Assembly: GCF_029960645.1 (NCBI RefSeq)
Contig: NZ_JASBQY010000010.1
Span: forward strand, 62,001 to 126,000
DNA: 64,000 nt
DNA from: Arthrobacter sp. AL12
GTDB taxonomy: Bacteria > Actinomycetota > Actinomycetes > Actinomycetales > Micrococcaceae
Reading direction: 5' to 3'
The notes below the pieces were generated by a model, which saw only the letters and a list, made by a program, of their open reading frames with translations, made no database searches and had not been told where the DNA came from. Shown piece by piece: positions 1-8,203 of the stretch (position 1 is its first letter; each line of letters opens with the position of its first letter). The position numbers and the translations under genes are program-made.

Positions 1-477
1 GACACCTAACCGCCGCGCCTGGATCAGCGTGGCCGCACCGGTGAGTGAACTGAGGAAGACAAAAAGCAACAGCTGCTGCGAGGCGCCGAGATCGAACTTC
101 CCCCACCCCCGGAACTCCTGCACAACGTCGCCGGTGTCCACGATCTCCACCGTCGGCGCCGCCACCTGCGCGGCGGCCTGGTCCAGGGCGGGGCGGGCCT
201 GATCCTTCGGGATTCCGGCGCCGGTGAGGGCAGCGAGCTGGCTCCGGTCCAGGCCCACCGCCTGCACGCCGGCCGACACCAGCTCCGCGGTCAGGGTCTG
301 GGCGAGTGTGCTGCCGGGTCCGGCGATGGTCACCCGGGGCTGGCCGCTGCCGGCACCGAACTGCGAACCGAGCAGCAGGATGAGCATGAGCGGAAAGATG
401 AAGACGAAGAAGAGGTTCGACTTGTCCCGCAGAAAGCGACGCAGTTCCACGGTGGCGATCGCGACCACGGCGCTCAT
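1..477 (-). CDS. ABC-2 type exporter permease, C-terminus cut off by window edge
   Basis: The reading frame begins at an ATG that overlaps the stop of the preceding permease gene (ATGA overlap) and runs off the left edge after about 159 codons. The N-terminus (MSAVVAIATVELRRFLRDKS) is followed at once by a hydrophobic segment rich in F, L and I, then a soluble extracytoplasmic stretch, then a second hydrophobic segment starting near residue 135. This is the usual layout of the larger ABC-2 permeases (YhhJ/DrrB-like) that export drugs or lipids. It is the third gene of an operon whose first two genes are damaged, so it may no longer have a working partner. The family is clear; the substrate is unknown. 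Confidence 0.75.
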   Translation of the reverse strand, partial: MSAVVAIATVELRRFLRDKSNLFFVFIFPLMLILLLGSQFGAGSGQPRVTIAGPGSTLAQTLTAELVSAGVQAVGLDRSQLAALTGAGIPKDQARPALDQAAAQVAAPTVEIVDTGDVVQEFRGWGKFDLGASQQLLLFVFLSSLTGAATLIQARRLGV

Positions 478-1642
478 GCCTGCGCCACCCGGTCCGGGAG
501 GAAGCGAGAGATGAGCAGCCCGGCCGCGGCGAAGGCCAGCATGACCGCGACCAGCCCCGCCACGTCCCCGAGGCTTCCGCCCCGGCCGAGATCCCGAGAC
601 CCCGGATGAACGCGCCGATGGGATTGAGGTCCAGGAGCGTTGCGGCGAATCCCGTGCCGTCGACCGGAAAGAAGGCGCCGCCCGCGATCCCCAGCACCAT
701 CGCCAGAATGGACTGCGCCACGTTGGCCCGCTCCGCCGTCCTAACCAGCCGGGTGACGACGAACGTGAGGCTGGTGGCCGCCGTCACGACGCTCAGAATC
801 AGCGCGGCCACCACGAGCGGGGAGCCGAAGGAAACGCCGAACAGCTGGGAGCCGGCGGTGAGCAGGACGGTGGTGGCAACGCCGCCCAGGATGAAGCCGG
901 TGCAGGCCTTGGCCGCGATCACGGCGCCGCCGGTGACCGGCATCGACCGCAGCCGGGCCAGGGTGCCCTGTTCCCGCTCCGCGAGCAGCCCCAGCACACC
1001 GAATCCGACGGTGAATATCAGGAACAGCCCGGCCTGGCCCGCCACGAGCGTGCCGCGGAGCGAAAGTTGTTCGGCGGCGGCCTGACCTTCGGTGAGGGTG
1101 AGCAGGGCCGGTCCGGCCGCGGCCTGCCGGGCAAGCGCCTCGAGGTCCTGCGGCGGCAGCCCGGAAAGGCCGCCGGCGGCGGTCACCGTGCCGGCGGCGA
1201 ACTGGTCCACGACCCCCTGCACCACAGAGATCAGCACGCCGGATTCCAGCGAGGCGTTGTCCCCCTCGACCAGCTGGACCGACGCCGCCCGTCCGGAGAG
1301 CACCGCGGTGCTGAAACCCTCGGGAATGATGATGCCGAGGTCGGCGCCGCTAGCCTGGATTTCGTGGCGGACGTCCGCGGCGGGGACCCGCTTGATGGTG
1401 ACGTCCATGATTTCGAGTGAATCAATGGCGCCGAGCAGTGCGGCGCCCAGCTGGTCGGCGTCGTCCGCGCTGGCGACGACGGTGGCCGGCTGCAGCTCAA
1501 CGGTGTCCTCGCCGAGTCCGCCGAACACCAGGCTCAACACCCCCATCAGGGCGAGCGGGACGATGAGGGAGAAGATGAAGACGGACTTGTCCCGGATGCG
1601 CTGGCGCAGGTCATTCGCGACCATGGTCCACAGTCCGCGCAT
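474..1642 (-). pseudogene. ABC-2 type exporter permease with a frameshift near its 3' end
   Basis: The gene starts at ATG 1642 (MRGLWTMVANDLRQRIRDKS), has an N-terminal membrane helix, a roughly 170-residue extracytoplasmic domain and then several helices (AGLFLIFTVGFGVLGLLAER and following). The frame is open to about position 578, where the sequence IRGLGIS changes frame. The downstream frame encodes a good last helix (GLVAVMLAFAAAGLLISRF) and ends in DRVAQA with a TGA overlapping the next start. Followed in the first frame, the ORF reads through the next gene with no stop. A one- or two-base indel between about 578 and 596 explains both observations. It could be a true mutation or an assembly error. 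Paired with the broken ATPase upstream. Confidence 0.7.
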
Positions 1643-1643
1643 C

Positions 1644-2297
1644 TCAGTCCCTCAGCGCTTTGCCGGTCAGGTGCAGGAACACGGACTCCAGGTCGGGCCG
1701 GACAATCTCCACCGATGTGACGGACATTCCGGCGTGACCGGCTCCGGTCAGGATCCCTGCGAGTGCGGTGGGTCCGTCGCTGACGGTGAGGATCAGCCCG
1801 GCCCCGTCGTTGTCGACGTGCTGCACGGCCGGGTGCCCTCGGCCTGGATCCGGCCCTCGTCAATGATCGCAATCCGGTCGCAGAGCCGCTCGGCCTCCTC
1901 CATGTAGTGCGTGGTGTAGAGCACCGCCATGCCTTCGCCGGAGAGCCTCTCCACGGATTCGAGGATGGCGTTGCGGGACTGCGGATCCACCCCGACCGTC
2001 GTCCGGGTAGATGGCCAGATCCTGCGGGACCAGGCCGATATTCCGCTTGGCCTCCGTCTCGGACGGGGTCATGGTCCGGCCCGCCACGCGGACAGTTCCC
2101 TCGTTGGCGGGGATCAGCCCCGCGACCATGGAGATGATGGTGGTCTTGCCGGCGCCGTTGGGTCCCAGCAGCCCGTAGGTTTCGCCGGTGCGGATGTGGA
2201 AGGAAACGCCGTCGACGGCGGTCAGCTCCCCGTAGCGCCTGACGAGTCCGCTGACGTCCAGCACATCCCTCGTTTGTGTCTGTACTTCTTCCACCAA
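1644..2297 (-). pseudogene. ABC exporter ATPase (DrrA-like) with two internal deletions
   Basis: The start at 2297 leads into a normal ABC ATPase: Walker A GPNGAGKTT, then Q-loop region VPQDLAIYPD. Directly after this, near 1997-2000, the frame changes and the sequence resumes at VGVDPQSRN, the D-loop that normally follows the Walker B DEPT. The ABC signature (SGG), Walker B and the helical domain between, about 85-90 residues, are absent. The H-loop segment (TTHYMEEAERLCDRIAIIDEG) is present. A second break near 1825-1831 follows RIQAEGTR; another frame then encodes the usual C-terminal tail ending in HLTGKALRD. About 214 codons remain of roughly 300-320. Without signature and Walker B it cannot hydrolyse ATP in the normal way, so it reads as a pseudogene or a mis-assembly. 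Confidence 0.75.
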
Positions 2298-2325
2298 CAG
2301 TCCCCGCCGCTATGTTTTGTCCAGC

Positions 2326-2377
2326 CTAGCTTCGGGGACCGGCCGGGCGATCTAGCTTCGGGGACCGGCCGGGCGAT
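2326..2377. repeat. Perfect tandem duplication, 2 x 26 bp
   Basis: Two head-to-tail copies of a 26-bp unit beginning ctagcttcggggaccggc occupy 2326-2351 and 2352-2377 without any mismatch. It lies just upstream of the damaged ABC exporter operon, in the region where its promoter would be. A perfect duplication implies a recent event. Confidence 0.95.
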
Positions 2378-2570
2378 CGACAGGGACCTTGGACCCGGCG
2401 CCGTGTCCCGAGGTGCTGCTGCGGGCCGGCTGCGGGCGCGAAGCCGGCGTCGGGAGAGGAAGCCGGAGACCAGACCGGAGACCAGGCCGCGGAAGTGATA
2501 GCGTCTAGCGGTTGTTCCTCACGCCCGGGACACGGCACACAGAACTACATCAAGGCACACTGGAGGACCC

Positions 2571-3104
2571 ATGCTCAAAGGATTCAAGGACTTCATCCTG
2601 CGCGGCAACGTGATCGAACTTTCCATCGCCGTCGTTGTCGGCACCGCTTTCACCGCCCTGGTCGGCGCGTTCACCTCAAACATCGTGAACCCGATCATCG
2701 CCGCGGCCGGCGGGGTCGAGACCAACGGGCTGGGCTTTCCCATCTGGCCGGGGAACGAGAAGACCTTCCTCAACTTCGGCGCGGTCATCACGGCCTTCGT
2801 CACGTTCATGATCACGGCCGGGGTCGTCTACTTCATCTTCGTGGCGCCGATGAACCGGATCAACCATCTGGTCAAGAAGCGCCTCGCCACAGCGGAGCCG
2901 GAAGAAAAGCCGCTCCCGACGGACACCGCGCTGCTGGCCGAAATCCGTGACCTGCTGGCCCAGCTGGCCGGCGCGGACACCGGGCGGACGCCCGGCCACC
3001 CCCTGGCCCGGGACGCAGAACAGGTCCTGGACCGCACCGGCGCTCCGACCGGCGGGAGCGCCGTCAAGCAGACCGGCGGGGCCGCCGTCGGGCGCAGCCG
3101 CTAG
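2571..3104 (+). CDS. mscL: Large-conductance mechanosensitive channel MscL
   Basis: MscL opens under membrane tension to release solutes during hypo-osmotic shock. The protein starts MLKGFKDFILRGNVIELSIA, the conserved N-terminal amphipathic helix running into TM1 with the VVVGTAF pore segment, and has TM2 around residues 80-100 (FVTFMITAGVVYFIFVAPMN). The sequence after residue 120 (LLAEIRDLLAQ) is the usual C-terminal helical bundle. At 177 residues it is longer than the usual 130-150 because of a G/T/R-rich tail of about 45 residues of unknown role. A ggagg lies just upstream of the ATG. It is monocistronic and faces away from the ABC remnant. Confidence 0.95.
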   Translation: MLKGFKDFILRGNVIELSIAVVVGTAFTALVGAFTSNIVNPIIAAAGGVETNGLGFPIWPGNEKTFLNFGAVITAFVTFMITAGVVYFIFVAPMNRINHLVKKRLATAEPEEKPLPTDTALLAEIRDLLAQLAGADTGRTPGHPLARDAEQVLDRTGAPTGGSAVKQTGGAAVGRSR

Positions 3105-3155
3105 TCTGAACGGAATTGTCACCGGCCGGCAATAGGCCTGTAACAGCCGCCCGAC

Positions 3156-4046
3156 ATGATGGGACCCATGAAGCGCTCAGCCCGTGGCAGAAATCATGGC
3201 GGAACACAGCACCCGGCCGCCTCCGAACTGAGCTGCGAAGTCTGCGGCCTGATGCCCGAACCGACCAAGACCCGGCTGACCCTGGCCAACGTCGCCGTGA
3301 TGCTGCCGATCGAGCTGGTGGTCCATGCGGCGGTGGTGGGGACGCACCTGTCCTATGTGGCTAAGGTCCTGGTCCTCACGCTGACCGCCACCGTCCTGGT
3401 CATCTGGGTGGCGGAGCCGTCCGCGGCGCGGATGCTGCGGCGCTGGCTGCACGCCCCCGCCCTGCGGCACCGCCGCCGGCTCGGCGCGGCACCGGCCCTG
3501 TGGCGGGCCCGCACCGTGCTGAGGGACCGGCCGGGGTCACTGCAGAAACTCACGCAGTCCCTGGCCAGGCTGGACACCAATATCCTGAGCATCCATGTCC
3601 ACCCGGTCGACGGCGGCGTGCTGGATGAGTTTGTGCTGTCCGCGCCCGGCGAGCTGGGCGAAGCGGAACTGCTCAAGGCCCTGCGCGACGGCGGCGGCAA
3701 AGACCCGCAGGTCTGGCCCACCACGGCGCTGGCCATGGCTGACGGGCAGACCGGGGCGCTGAGCCTCGCGGCCAGGATCGCGGCTAACCCGGCGGAGCTG
3801 CCGCTGGCTGTTGCTGAACTGCTCCGCGCACAGATCGAGGCCGGGCCGGGCACGGGTGCCGCTTCTGCCGCCGCTGCGGGCACGCCGGCCCCGGACGGAA
3901 CCGTGCTGAGGGTCCCGACAGCCTGGCACGGCCCCCTAACCTTTGTCCGTCCCGGCGAACCGTTCACCCCGGCGGAGTCCGCCCGGGCCCACCGGCTGGC
4001 CGAGCTCGCCGAGATCCTCGCGCACAGCCCGGCCACCGGCCGGTGA
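3156..4046 (+). CDS. Membrane-anchored ACT-domain protein
   Basis: A 296-residue protein of unknown role. After a polar N-terminus with a CEVC pair near residue 28, two hydrophobic segments follow (about residues 45-65 and 70-88). From about residue 110 the sequence RDRPGSLQKLTQSLARLDTN matches the start of an ACT domain, a fold that binds small ligands, usually amino acids. The last 50 residues contain PFTPAESARAHRLAELAEI. This suggests a ligand-sensing domain on the inner face of the membrane. Three in-frame ATGs lie at 3156, 3159 and 3168 and no strong ribosome binding site separates them, so the exact start is uncertain. It stands alone, convergent with the lipid kinase gene downstream. 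Confidence 0.7.
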   Translation: MMGPMKRSARGRNHGGTQHPAASELSCEVCGLMPEPTKTRLTLANVAVMLPIELVVHAAVVGTHLSYVAKVLVLTLTATVLVIWVAEPSAARMLRRWLHAPALRHRRRLGAAPALWRARTVLRDRPGSLQKLTQSLARLDTNILSIHVHPVDGGVLDEFVLSAPGELGEAELLKALRDGGGKDPQVWPTTALAMADGQTGALSLAARIAANPAELPLAVAELLRAQIEAGPGTGAASAAAAGTPAPDGTVLRVPTAWHGPLTFVRPGEPFTPAESARAHRLAELAEILAHSPATGR

Positions 4047-4074
4047 CAGCGGAGACTCGACCTCCAGGCGGCCG

Positions 4075-5022
4075 TTAAGGGGCAGCGGTGGTCATCAGGA
4101 TCTTCAGTGCGTCCCGCTCGACAGCCACGGCGAGATGCGTCCCGGTGCCGAGGTGGTCACCGTCCAGCTGGAACTCCTGCTCATGCTCCAGGGTGATCTC
4201 GGCGGATTTTCCCTGGAAGTACTCCACTGATTCGGTCTCGCGTTTGTTCCGGCCGAAAATCCCGGCAACAACGCCCAGCCAGCCGAGCCGGCCGCTCGGG
4301 GCCAGGACCAGCAGATCCAGAACGCCATCGTCGAGCCTGGCGTCCGGGAAGATCTCGACGCCGCCCATGATCCGGCCGCAGTTGCCGATCATGACGCTGC
4401 GGATCCTGCGGCGGACGGGTTCCCCGCCGTCGACGCTGATCTTGGCCTTGACCGGTTTGCCGGGGAGTTTGCGGATGCCCGCCTCCACGTACGCGAGCCA
4501 GCCCATGCGGTCCTTTAGCGCATCGACCGTGTCGGCCATGATCGCGGCGTCGTAGCCAAGTCCGGCCATCACCAGGAACACCTGCTCCTCGTCCGAGTGG
4601 TTCAGCCGCGCCTTGACTACGTCGATGGCCGTTTCGCTGCCGTTGAGCACGTCATAGCAGGCCGAGACGGGATCGGTGATGTCAACGCCGAGGTTGCGGG
4701 CCAGGAGGTTCCCGGTTCCCAGCGGCACCAGGCCCATGGGTGTTCCGGTGCCGGCGAGCACCTCGGCGACGCAACGCACGGTGCCGTCGCCGCCCGCGGC
4801 AATAACGACGTCGACCCCGGCCTCCAGGGCCTGGCGCGCCTGGCCGGTGCCCGGGTCCTCGACCGTTGTTTCGAGCCAGAGCGGCTCGGCCCATCCCTGC
4901 GTTTCACACAGCCGGAGGATTGCGCCCTGGAGCGACGAACCGGCGGATTTGGCGGGGTTGATGACTACAGCGGCGCGCCTAACCTGTGGGGTGCTGTCAG
5001 GCGCGGGATTGTTCTCTGGCAT
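4075..5022 (-). CDS. Diacylglycerol kinase / YegS family lipid kinase
   Basis: It transfers phosphate from ATP to diacylglycerol or a related lipid at the membrane. The N-terminal NPAKSAGSS is the usual first motif. The catalytic glycine-rich motif GGDGTVRCVAEVLAG and the following PLGTGNLLARNLG are both complete, and the C-terminal half has the family's beta-sandwich with DGVLDLLVLAP. At 315 residues the length is normal. The start at 5022 is chosen because AAGGA sits about 5 bases upstream and the protein then begins just before the conserved domain; a much longer upstream extension has no homology-like character. A second lipid kinase, fused to PAP2, lies at 42621-44117. Confidence 0.88.
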   Translation of the reverse strand: MPENNPAPDSTPQVRRAAVVINPAKSAGSSLQGAILRLCETQGWAEPLWLETTVEDPGTGQARQALEAGVDVVIAAGGDGTVRCVAEVLAGTGTPMGLVPLGTGNLLARNLGVDITDPVSACYDVLNGSETAIDVVKARLNHSDEEQVFLVMAGLGYDAAIMADTVDALKDRMGWLAYVEAGIRKLPGKPVKAKISVDGGEPVRRRIRSVMIGNCGRIMGGVEIFPDARLDDGVLDLLVLAPSGRLGWLGVVAGIFGRNKRETESVEYFQGKSAEITLEHEQEFQLDGDHLGTGTHLAVAVERDALKILMTTAAP

Positions 5023-5250
5023 GGCGTCCTTAGGAGGCTTGGGGGCGTGGGGTGTCCCGGATTGAAATCCTAGCGGGGTTCCGCGCGTAACTTCCGCAGC
5101 CGGGGCGTGAAGCGTGGACGTCCGCGCGCCGGAGTCACTAGACTGGCCATGCTCAAGTACTGGAGCATGCCGTCCCAAACCAATTTTGGGCCGGCTGCCT
5201 GTCCGGATCAGCCTGACAGGCCGCACTCCAGGGGCGGGAAGCAGGAGTAC

Positions 5251-5490
5251 ATGTCCGAAGCACACGAGAACTACTCGGCCGAGGCCGAAGCGTCCAGCAC
5301 GGATCCCCACGACTGGGGCCGCGCAATGGCGCGGGCGGTCACGCGGCTGGCGGAGCAGATCGCCCCAGCGGACAGCGAGGACATTCATGCCTGCCTTGTA
5401 GGCAAGGACCTGCGCCTGTTGATCCTTGACGACGAAGCCGGGGTCACCATCACGGTCTCCACCGCACCGGCGACGGATCCGTCCAGTTGA
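5251..5490 (+). CDS. Small acidic hypothetical protein, 79 residues
   Basis: I do not recognise this protein. It starts at an ATG preceded by a gcaggag ribosome binding site. It is acidic at the N-terminus (MSEAHENYSAEAEASSTDPH), then has a helix-like stretch (DWGRAMARAVTRLAEQIAP) and a short beta-like C-terminal part (LRLLILDDEAGVTITV). No membrane segment or cysteine-rich motif is seen; it has one cysteine. Upstream is about 220 bases of non-coding DNA up to the divergent lipid kinase gene. Downstream it runs into the fragments of a decayed catabolic cluster. Confidence 0.55.
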   Translation: MSEAHENYSAEAEASSTDPHDWGRAMARAVTRLAEQIAPADSEDIHACLVGKDLRLLILDDEAGVTITVSTAPATDPSS

Positions 5491-5537
5491 GCTGTCCTAA
5501 CACCCGGCGGACAGGTCAGCGGAGATGACTTCGGCCC

Positions 5538-5636
5538 GATCTCTGTGCTGGCGAGGTAGTCCTGCAGTTGGCCGGACGGCAGTGCCGCCAGCAGCACCCT
5601 GCCCATCGAGGTGGCATACGCCGGAAACCGGGTGAT
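5538..5636 (-). pseudogene. IclR-family regulator fragment (effector domain)
   Basis: On the minus strand this stretch encodes ITRFPAYATSMGRVLLAALP followed by SGQLQDYLASTEI, the highly typical middle of an IclR/PcaR effector-binding domain. Nothing of the N-terminal winged helix or the C-terminal half follows in any frame. It is a fragment of about 33 codons. The neighbouring fragments point to a lost aromatic-acid catabolic cluster, so PcaR is the likely source, by inference. Confidence 0.6.
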
Positions 5637-5705
5637 GTAGGCGATGCCTGTGAGAGGGTAGCTGCAGGTCTCGACGAGTTTGGAGACCGCTCCGCTGGAT
5701 GCGGT

Positions 5706-5799
5706 CCACTTGATGAGGCTCCTCAGCAGGCGGGCGATGTGGCCGGGGGCCTCAACCGGGGCCAGGTGTGCCACCCCTTCAAGCGTGACGACGCTGGCG
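5706..5799 (-). pseudogene. Alpha/beta hydrolase C-terminal fragment, PcaD-like
   Basis: On the minus strand the sequence VTLEGVAHLAPVEAPGHIAR continues to LLRSLIKW. This matches the C-terminal end of 3-oxoadipate enol-lactonase type hydrolases, including the catalytic histidine in the VAHL motif. The rest of the gene is absent. It shares a reading frame with the IclR fragment just beyond it, which looks like a deletion junction rather than a real fusion protein. Confidence 0.5.
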
Positions 5800-5807
5800 G
5801 TGCAACG

Positions 5808-5981
5808 TCCCGCATGTTCCTGGCCGCGATCTGCTTGTTCTCCTTCGGCTATGCAGCCTCCAACGCTGTCTGGCCCGCCTTCTACGCAGAAATGTTCAGC
5901 ACCGAGGTCCGCTTCTCCGGCCTGGCCGTCGGAACCCAGCTCGGCTTCCTGATGGCAGGGTTCGCCACGGCGATCGTCTGT
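5808..5981 (+). pseudogene. MFS (MHS family) transporter fragment
   Basis: The plus strand encodes MFLAAICLFSFGYAASNAVW followed by PAFYAEMFSTEVRFSGLAVG and TQLGFLMAGFA, the conserved region around the middle of metabolite:H+ symporter family transporters, which take up aromatic or organic acids. There is no start-proximal or C-terminal half nearby. The homologous part ends near 5981, shortly before the convergent ligase gene. It belongs to the same group of catabolic fragments. Confidence 0.65.
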
Positions 5982-6037
5982 GAAACGTCTGGAGGCCTCG
6001 CCGGACGGCCGGTCCGGCAGGTCCGGGAAAGCCGGGG

Positions 6038-7114
6038 TCAGGCCGTGCCGGCCCCCAGCACTGCGGCCAGATCGTAGCTGTCCGGTTCCTCGAGCTGTTC
6101 GTAGGTACAGGAGCGCGGATCCCGGTCCGGGCGCCAGCGGACAAACTGCGCCGTGTGGCGGAACCGTTCGCCCTCCATATGGTCATATTTCACTTCGACC
6201 ACACGGTCCGGCCGGAGCGGGGTGAAGGAAAGGTCCTTGCCGCCGCTCCAGCGGCTGCCCTCGGCATTGCGCGGCGTCCGGGTTCCGTCCTCCTGCCGGG
6301 CCCAGTTCCAGGGGTGTTCCTCGAAGCTGGTCACGAGCGGCTGGAGCTCCTCGAAAAGCTCCTGGCGGCGCTGCATCGGGAAGGCCCCCACCACGCCCAG
6401 GCTCGCGAGTCCGCCGGCGTCGTCGTAGAGCCCCAGCAGCAGCGAGCCGATCCGGTCCGGCCCGGAGGTGTGGACCCGGTAACCGGCGACAACGCAGTCG
6501 GCGGTGCGGGCATGTTTGACCTTGAACATGGAGCGCTTGTCCGGCAGGTAAGGCCCGTCCAGCGGCTTGGCCACGATCCCGTCGAGCCCGGCGCCCTCGA
6601 ACTGGTGGAACCACTCCCCGGCGGTTCCCCTGTCCCGCGTCGCGGCGGTGAGGTGCACCGGGGCCGCACTTCCGGCAAGCACGCGTTCCAACGCCGAGCG
6701 CCGCTCGGCGAAGGGGCGCGCGGTGAGGTCCTCGTCGTCGAGCGCCAGCAGATCGAACGCGACGAAACTCGCCGGCTTCTGCTCGGCCAGCAGCCGCACC
6801 CGGCTCACGGCGGGGTGGATCCGCTGCTGCAGGGTCTCGAAGTCGAGCCGGTCGCCGGAGGCGCCGACCATGATGATCTCGCCGTCGAGCACGCAGCGCG
6901 GCGGGAGGTTGGCCTTCAGAGCCTCCACCAGTTCCGGGAAGTAGCGGGTCAGGGGCTTGCCGTTGCGGCTGCCGATCTCCACCTCCCCGCCGTCGCGGAA
7001 GATGATGGACCGGAACCCGTCCCACTTCGGCTCGAACATCAGCGCGCCGTCGGGCAGGGACGGCACGGCTTTCGCCAGCATGGGCGCGATCGGGGGCATC
7101 AGCGGCAGTCGCAT
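6038..7114 (-). CDS. ATP-dependent DNA ligase (LigC/LigD ligase-domain type)
   Basis: It seals nicks in DNA using ATP. The adenylation lysine is in motif I, FEPKWDGFR (K30), motif III is FVAFDLLALDDEDL, motif IV is GLDGIVAKPLDGPY and motif V is MFKVKHARTADC, followed by an OB-fold domain (GSLLLGLYDDAGGLASLGVV) ending near residue 358. Length and order fit the stand-alone actinobacterial ligases used in non-homologous end joining and repair. No Ku gene or polymerase/nuclease domain is fused or adjacent. The ATG at 7114 starts just ahead of the usual MLAKAVPSLPDGALMFEPKW region. It is divergent from the LLM flavoenzyme. Confidence 0.9.
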   Translation of the reverse strand: MRLPLMPPIAPMLAKAVPSLPDGALMFEPKWDGFRSIIFRDGGEVEIGSRNGKPLTRYFPELVEALKANLPPRCVLDGEIIMVGASGDRLDFETLQQRIHPAVSRVRLLAEQKPASFVAFDLLALDDEDLTARPFAERRSALERVLAGSAAPVHLTAATRDRGTAGEWFHQFEGAGLDGIVAKPLDGPYLPDKRSMFKVKHARTADCVVAGYRVHTSGPDRIGSLLLGLYDDAGGLASLGVVGAFPMQRRQELFEELQPLVTSFEEHPWNWARQEDGTRTPRNAEGSRWSGGKDLSFTPLRPDRVVEVKYDHMEGERFRHTAQFVRWRPDRDPRSCTYEQLEEPDSYDLAAVLGAGTA

Positions 7115-7207
7115 GCCCCTATTGTGGCCGGGCACCGCGCCGCCCGCCAGTGGCCCGCATGGCAGGCTTTCCTCGACATCCGGCCGGGCCGCAGGTAGAC
7201 ATGAACG

Positions 7208-8203
7208 ATGGCTACGCTCGGTTTCCACGCATCCCACGAACAGATCAGGCCCGGCCGGCTCCTCCAGGACGTGCAGCTGGCGGAGCAGGCCGGCTTCGAC
7301 GCCGCCATGTGCTCGGACCACATCGAGCCCTGGTCCGCCCGGCAGGGTCATTCCGGTTTCGCCTGGTCCTGGCTGGGGGCCGCTCTGGCCACCACCAAGC
7401 TGCGCCTCGGCGTCGTGACGGCGCCGGGCCAGCGCTACCACCCCGCCATCATCGCGCACGCTTCGGCCACGCTCGCGGACATGTTTCCCGGCCGGTTCTG
7501 GCTGGCGCCGGGCAGCGGGGAGTACATGAACGAGCACATCACCGGGGACGCCTGGCCCGACAAGGCGACGCGGCAGCAGCGCCTTGAGGAGGCCGTGCAG
7601 ATCATCCGCGAACTCCACGACGGTCAGGAAGTGACCCGGGACGGCCTGGTCACCGTCCAGCAGGCCAGAATCTGGGATGTGCCGGCGATCAAGCCGCCGC
7701 TGATTGCTCCGGCCGTCAGCGTGGAAACAGCGCGCCGCGGGGCGGCCTGGGCGGACGGGCTCGTCACGGTCAACCAGCCGCACGCGAAGCTTAAGGACAT
7801 GCTCGCCGCCTACCGGGATGCCGGCGGCAGGGGCAACGCCATCCTGCAGGTGCACCTGTCCTGGGCGCCGACGGAGCAGGAAGCCGTGGCGGTTGCCGTG
7901 GACCAGTGGCGCAGCAACGTCTTTTCCCCGCCCATTCCCTGGGACCTCCCGACGGCGGCCCACTTCGACGGCGTCAGCGCCGCCGTCGGCGATGAACAGG
8001 TCCGGAACGTCGTGAACATCTCCGCGGACACCGGGCAGCACGCGCAGTGGCTGGCCGAATATGTCGACCTTGGCTTCGACGAGCTGTACCTGCATTTCGT
8101 CGGGCAGGACCAGCCGCCCTTCATCCACACCTTCGCGGAACACGTCCTGCCGCAGCTCCGCGGGTCCGGGAACCCGCGCCAGGACCGGGAGGCGCTGCTG
8201 TGA
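7208..8203 (+). CDS. LLM-class flavin-dependent oxidoreductase
   Basis: A TIM-barrel oxidoreductase of the luciferase-like superfamily. The N-terminus FHASHEQIRPGRLLQDVQLA, the AEQAGFDAAMCSDHIEPW motif and LGVVTAPGQRYHPAIIAHA are typical of the group that resembles F420-dependent glucose-6-phosphate dehydrogenase; whether the cofactor is F420 or a flavin cannot be decided from sequence alone. The length (331 residues) is normal. Its stop overlaps the GTG of the GH13 gene by four bases, so the two are probably translationally coupled and may act in one sugar pathway. Start at 7208 fits the conserved N-terminus. Confidence 0.85.
   Translation: MATLGFHASHEQIRPGRLLQDVQLAEQAGFDAAMCSDHIEPWSARQGHSGFAWSWLGAALATTKLRLGVVTAPGQRYHPAIIAHASATLADMFPGRFWLAPGSGEYMNEHITGDAWPDKATRQQRLEEAVQIIRELHDGQEVTRDGLVTVQQARIWDVPAIKPPLIAPAVSVETARRGAAWADGLVTVNQPHAKLKDMLAAYRDAGGRGNAILQVHLSWAPTEQEAVAVAVDQWRSNVFSPPIPWDLPTAAHFDGVSAAVGDEQVRNVVNISADTGQHAQWLAEYVDLGFDELYLHFVGQDQPPFIHTFAEHVLPQLRGSGNPRQDREALL

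Noticed and set aside
606..1907. Long plus-strand open frames opposite the ABC exporter genes
   Set aside because: They are antisense to recognisable permease sequence, are rich in P, R, S and A, and have no ribosome binding sites.
5023..5388. N-terminal extension of the lipid kinase to 5388
   Set aside because: The sequence before MPENN has no family character and overlaps the small gene at 5251; an aagga ribosome binding site supports 5022.
7115..8143. Extension of the DNA ligase upstream into the LLM gene
   Set aside because: It is antisense to an intact LLM enzyme and adds no known domain; the ligase core begins at its normal place from 7114.
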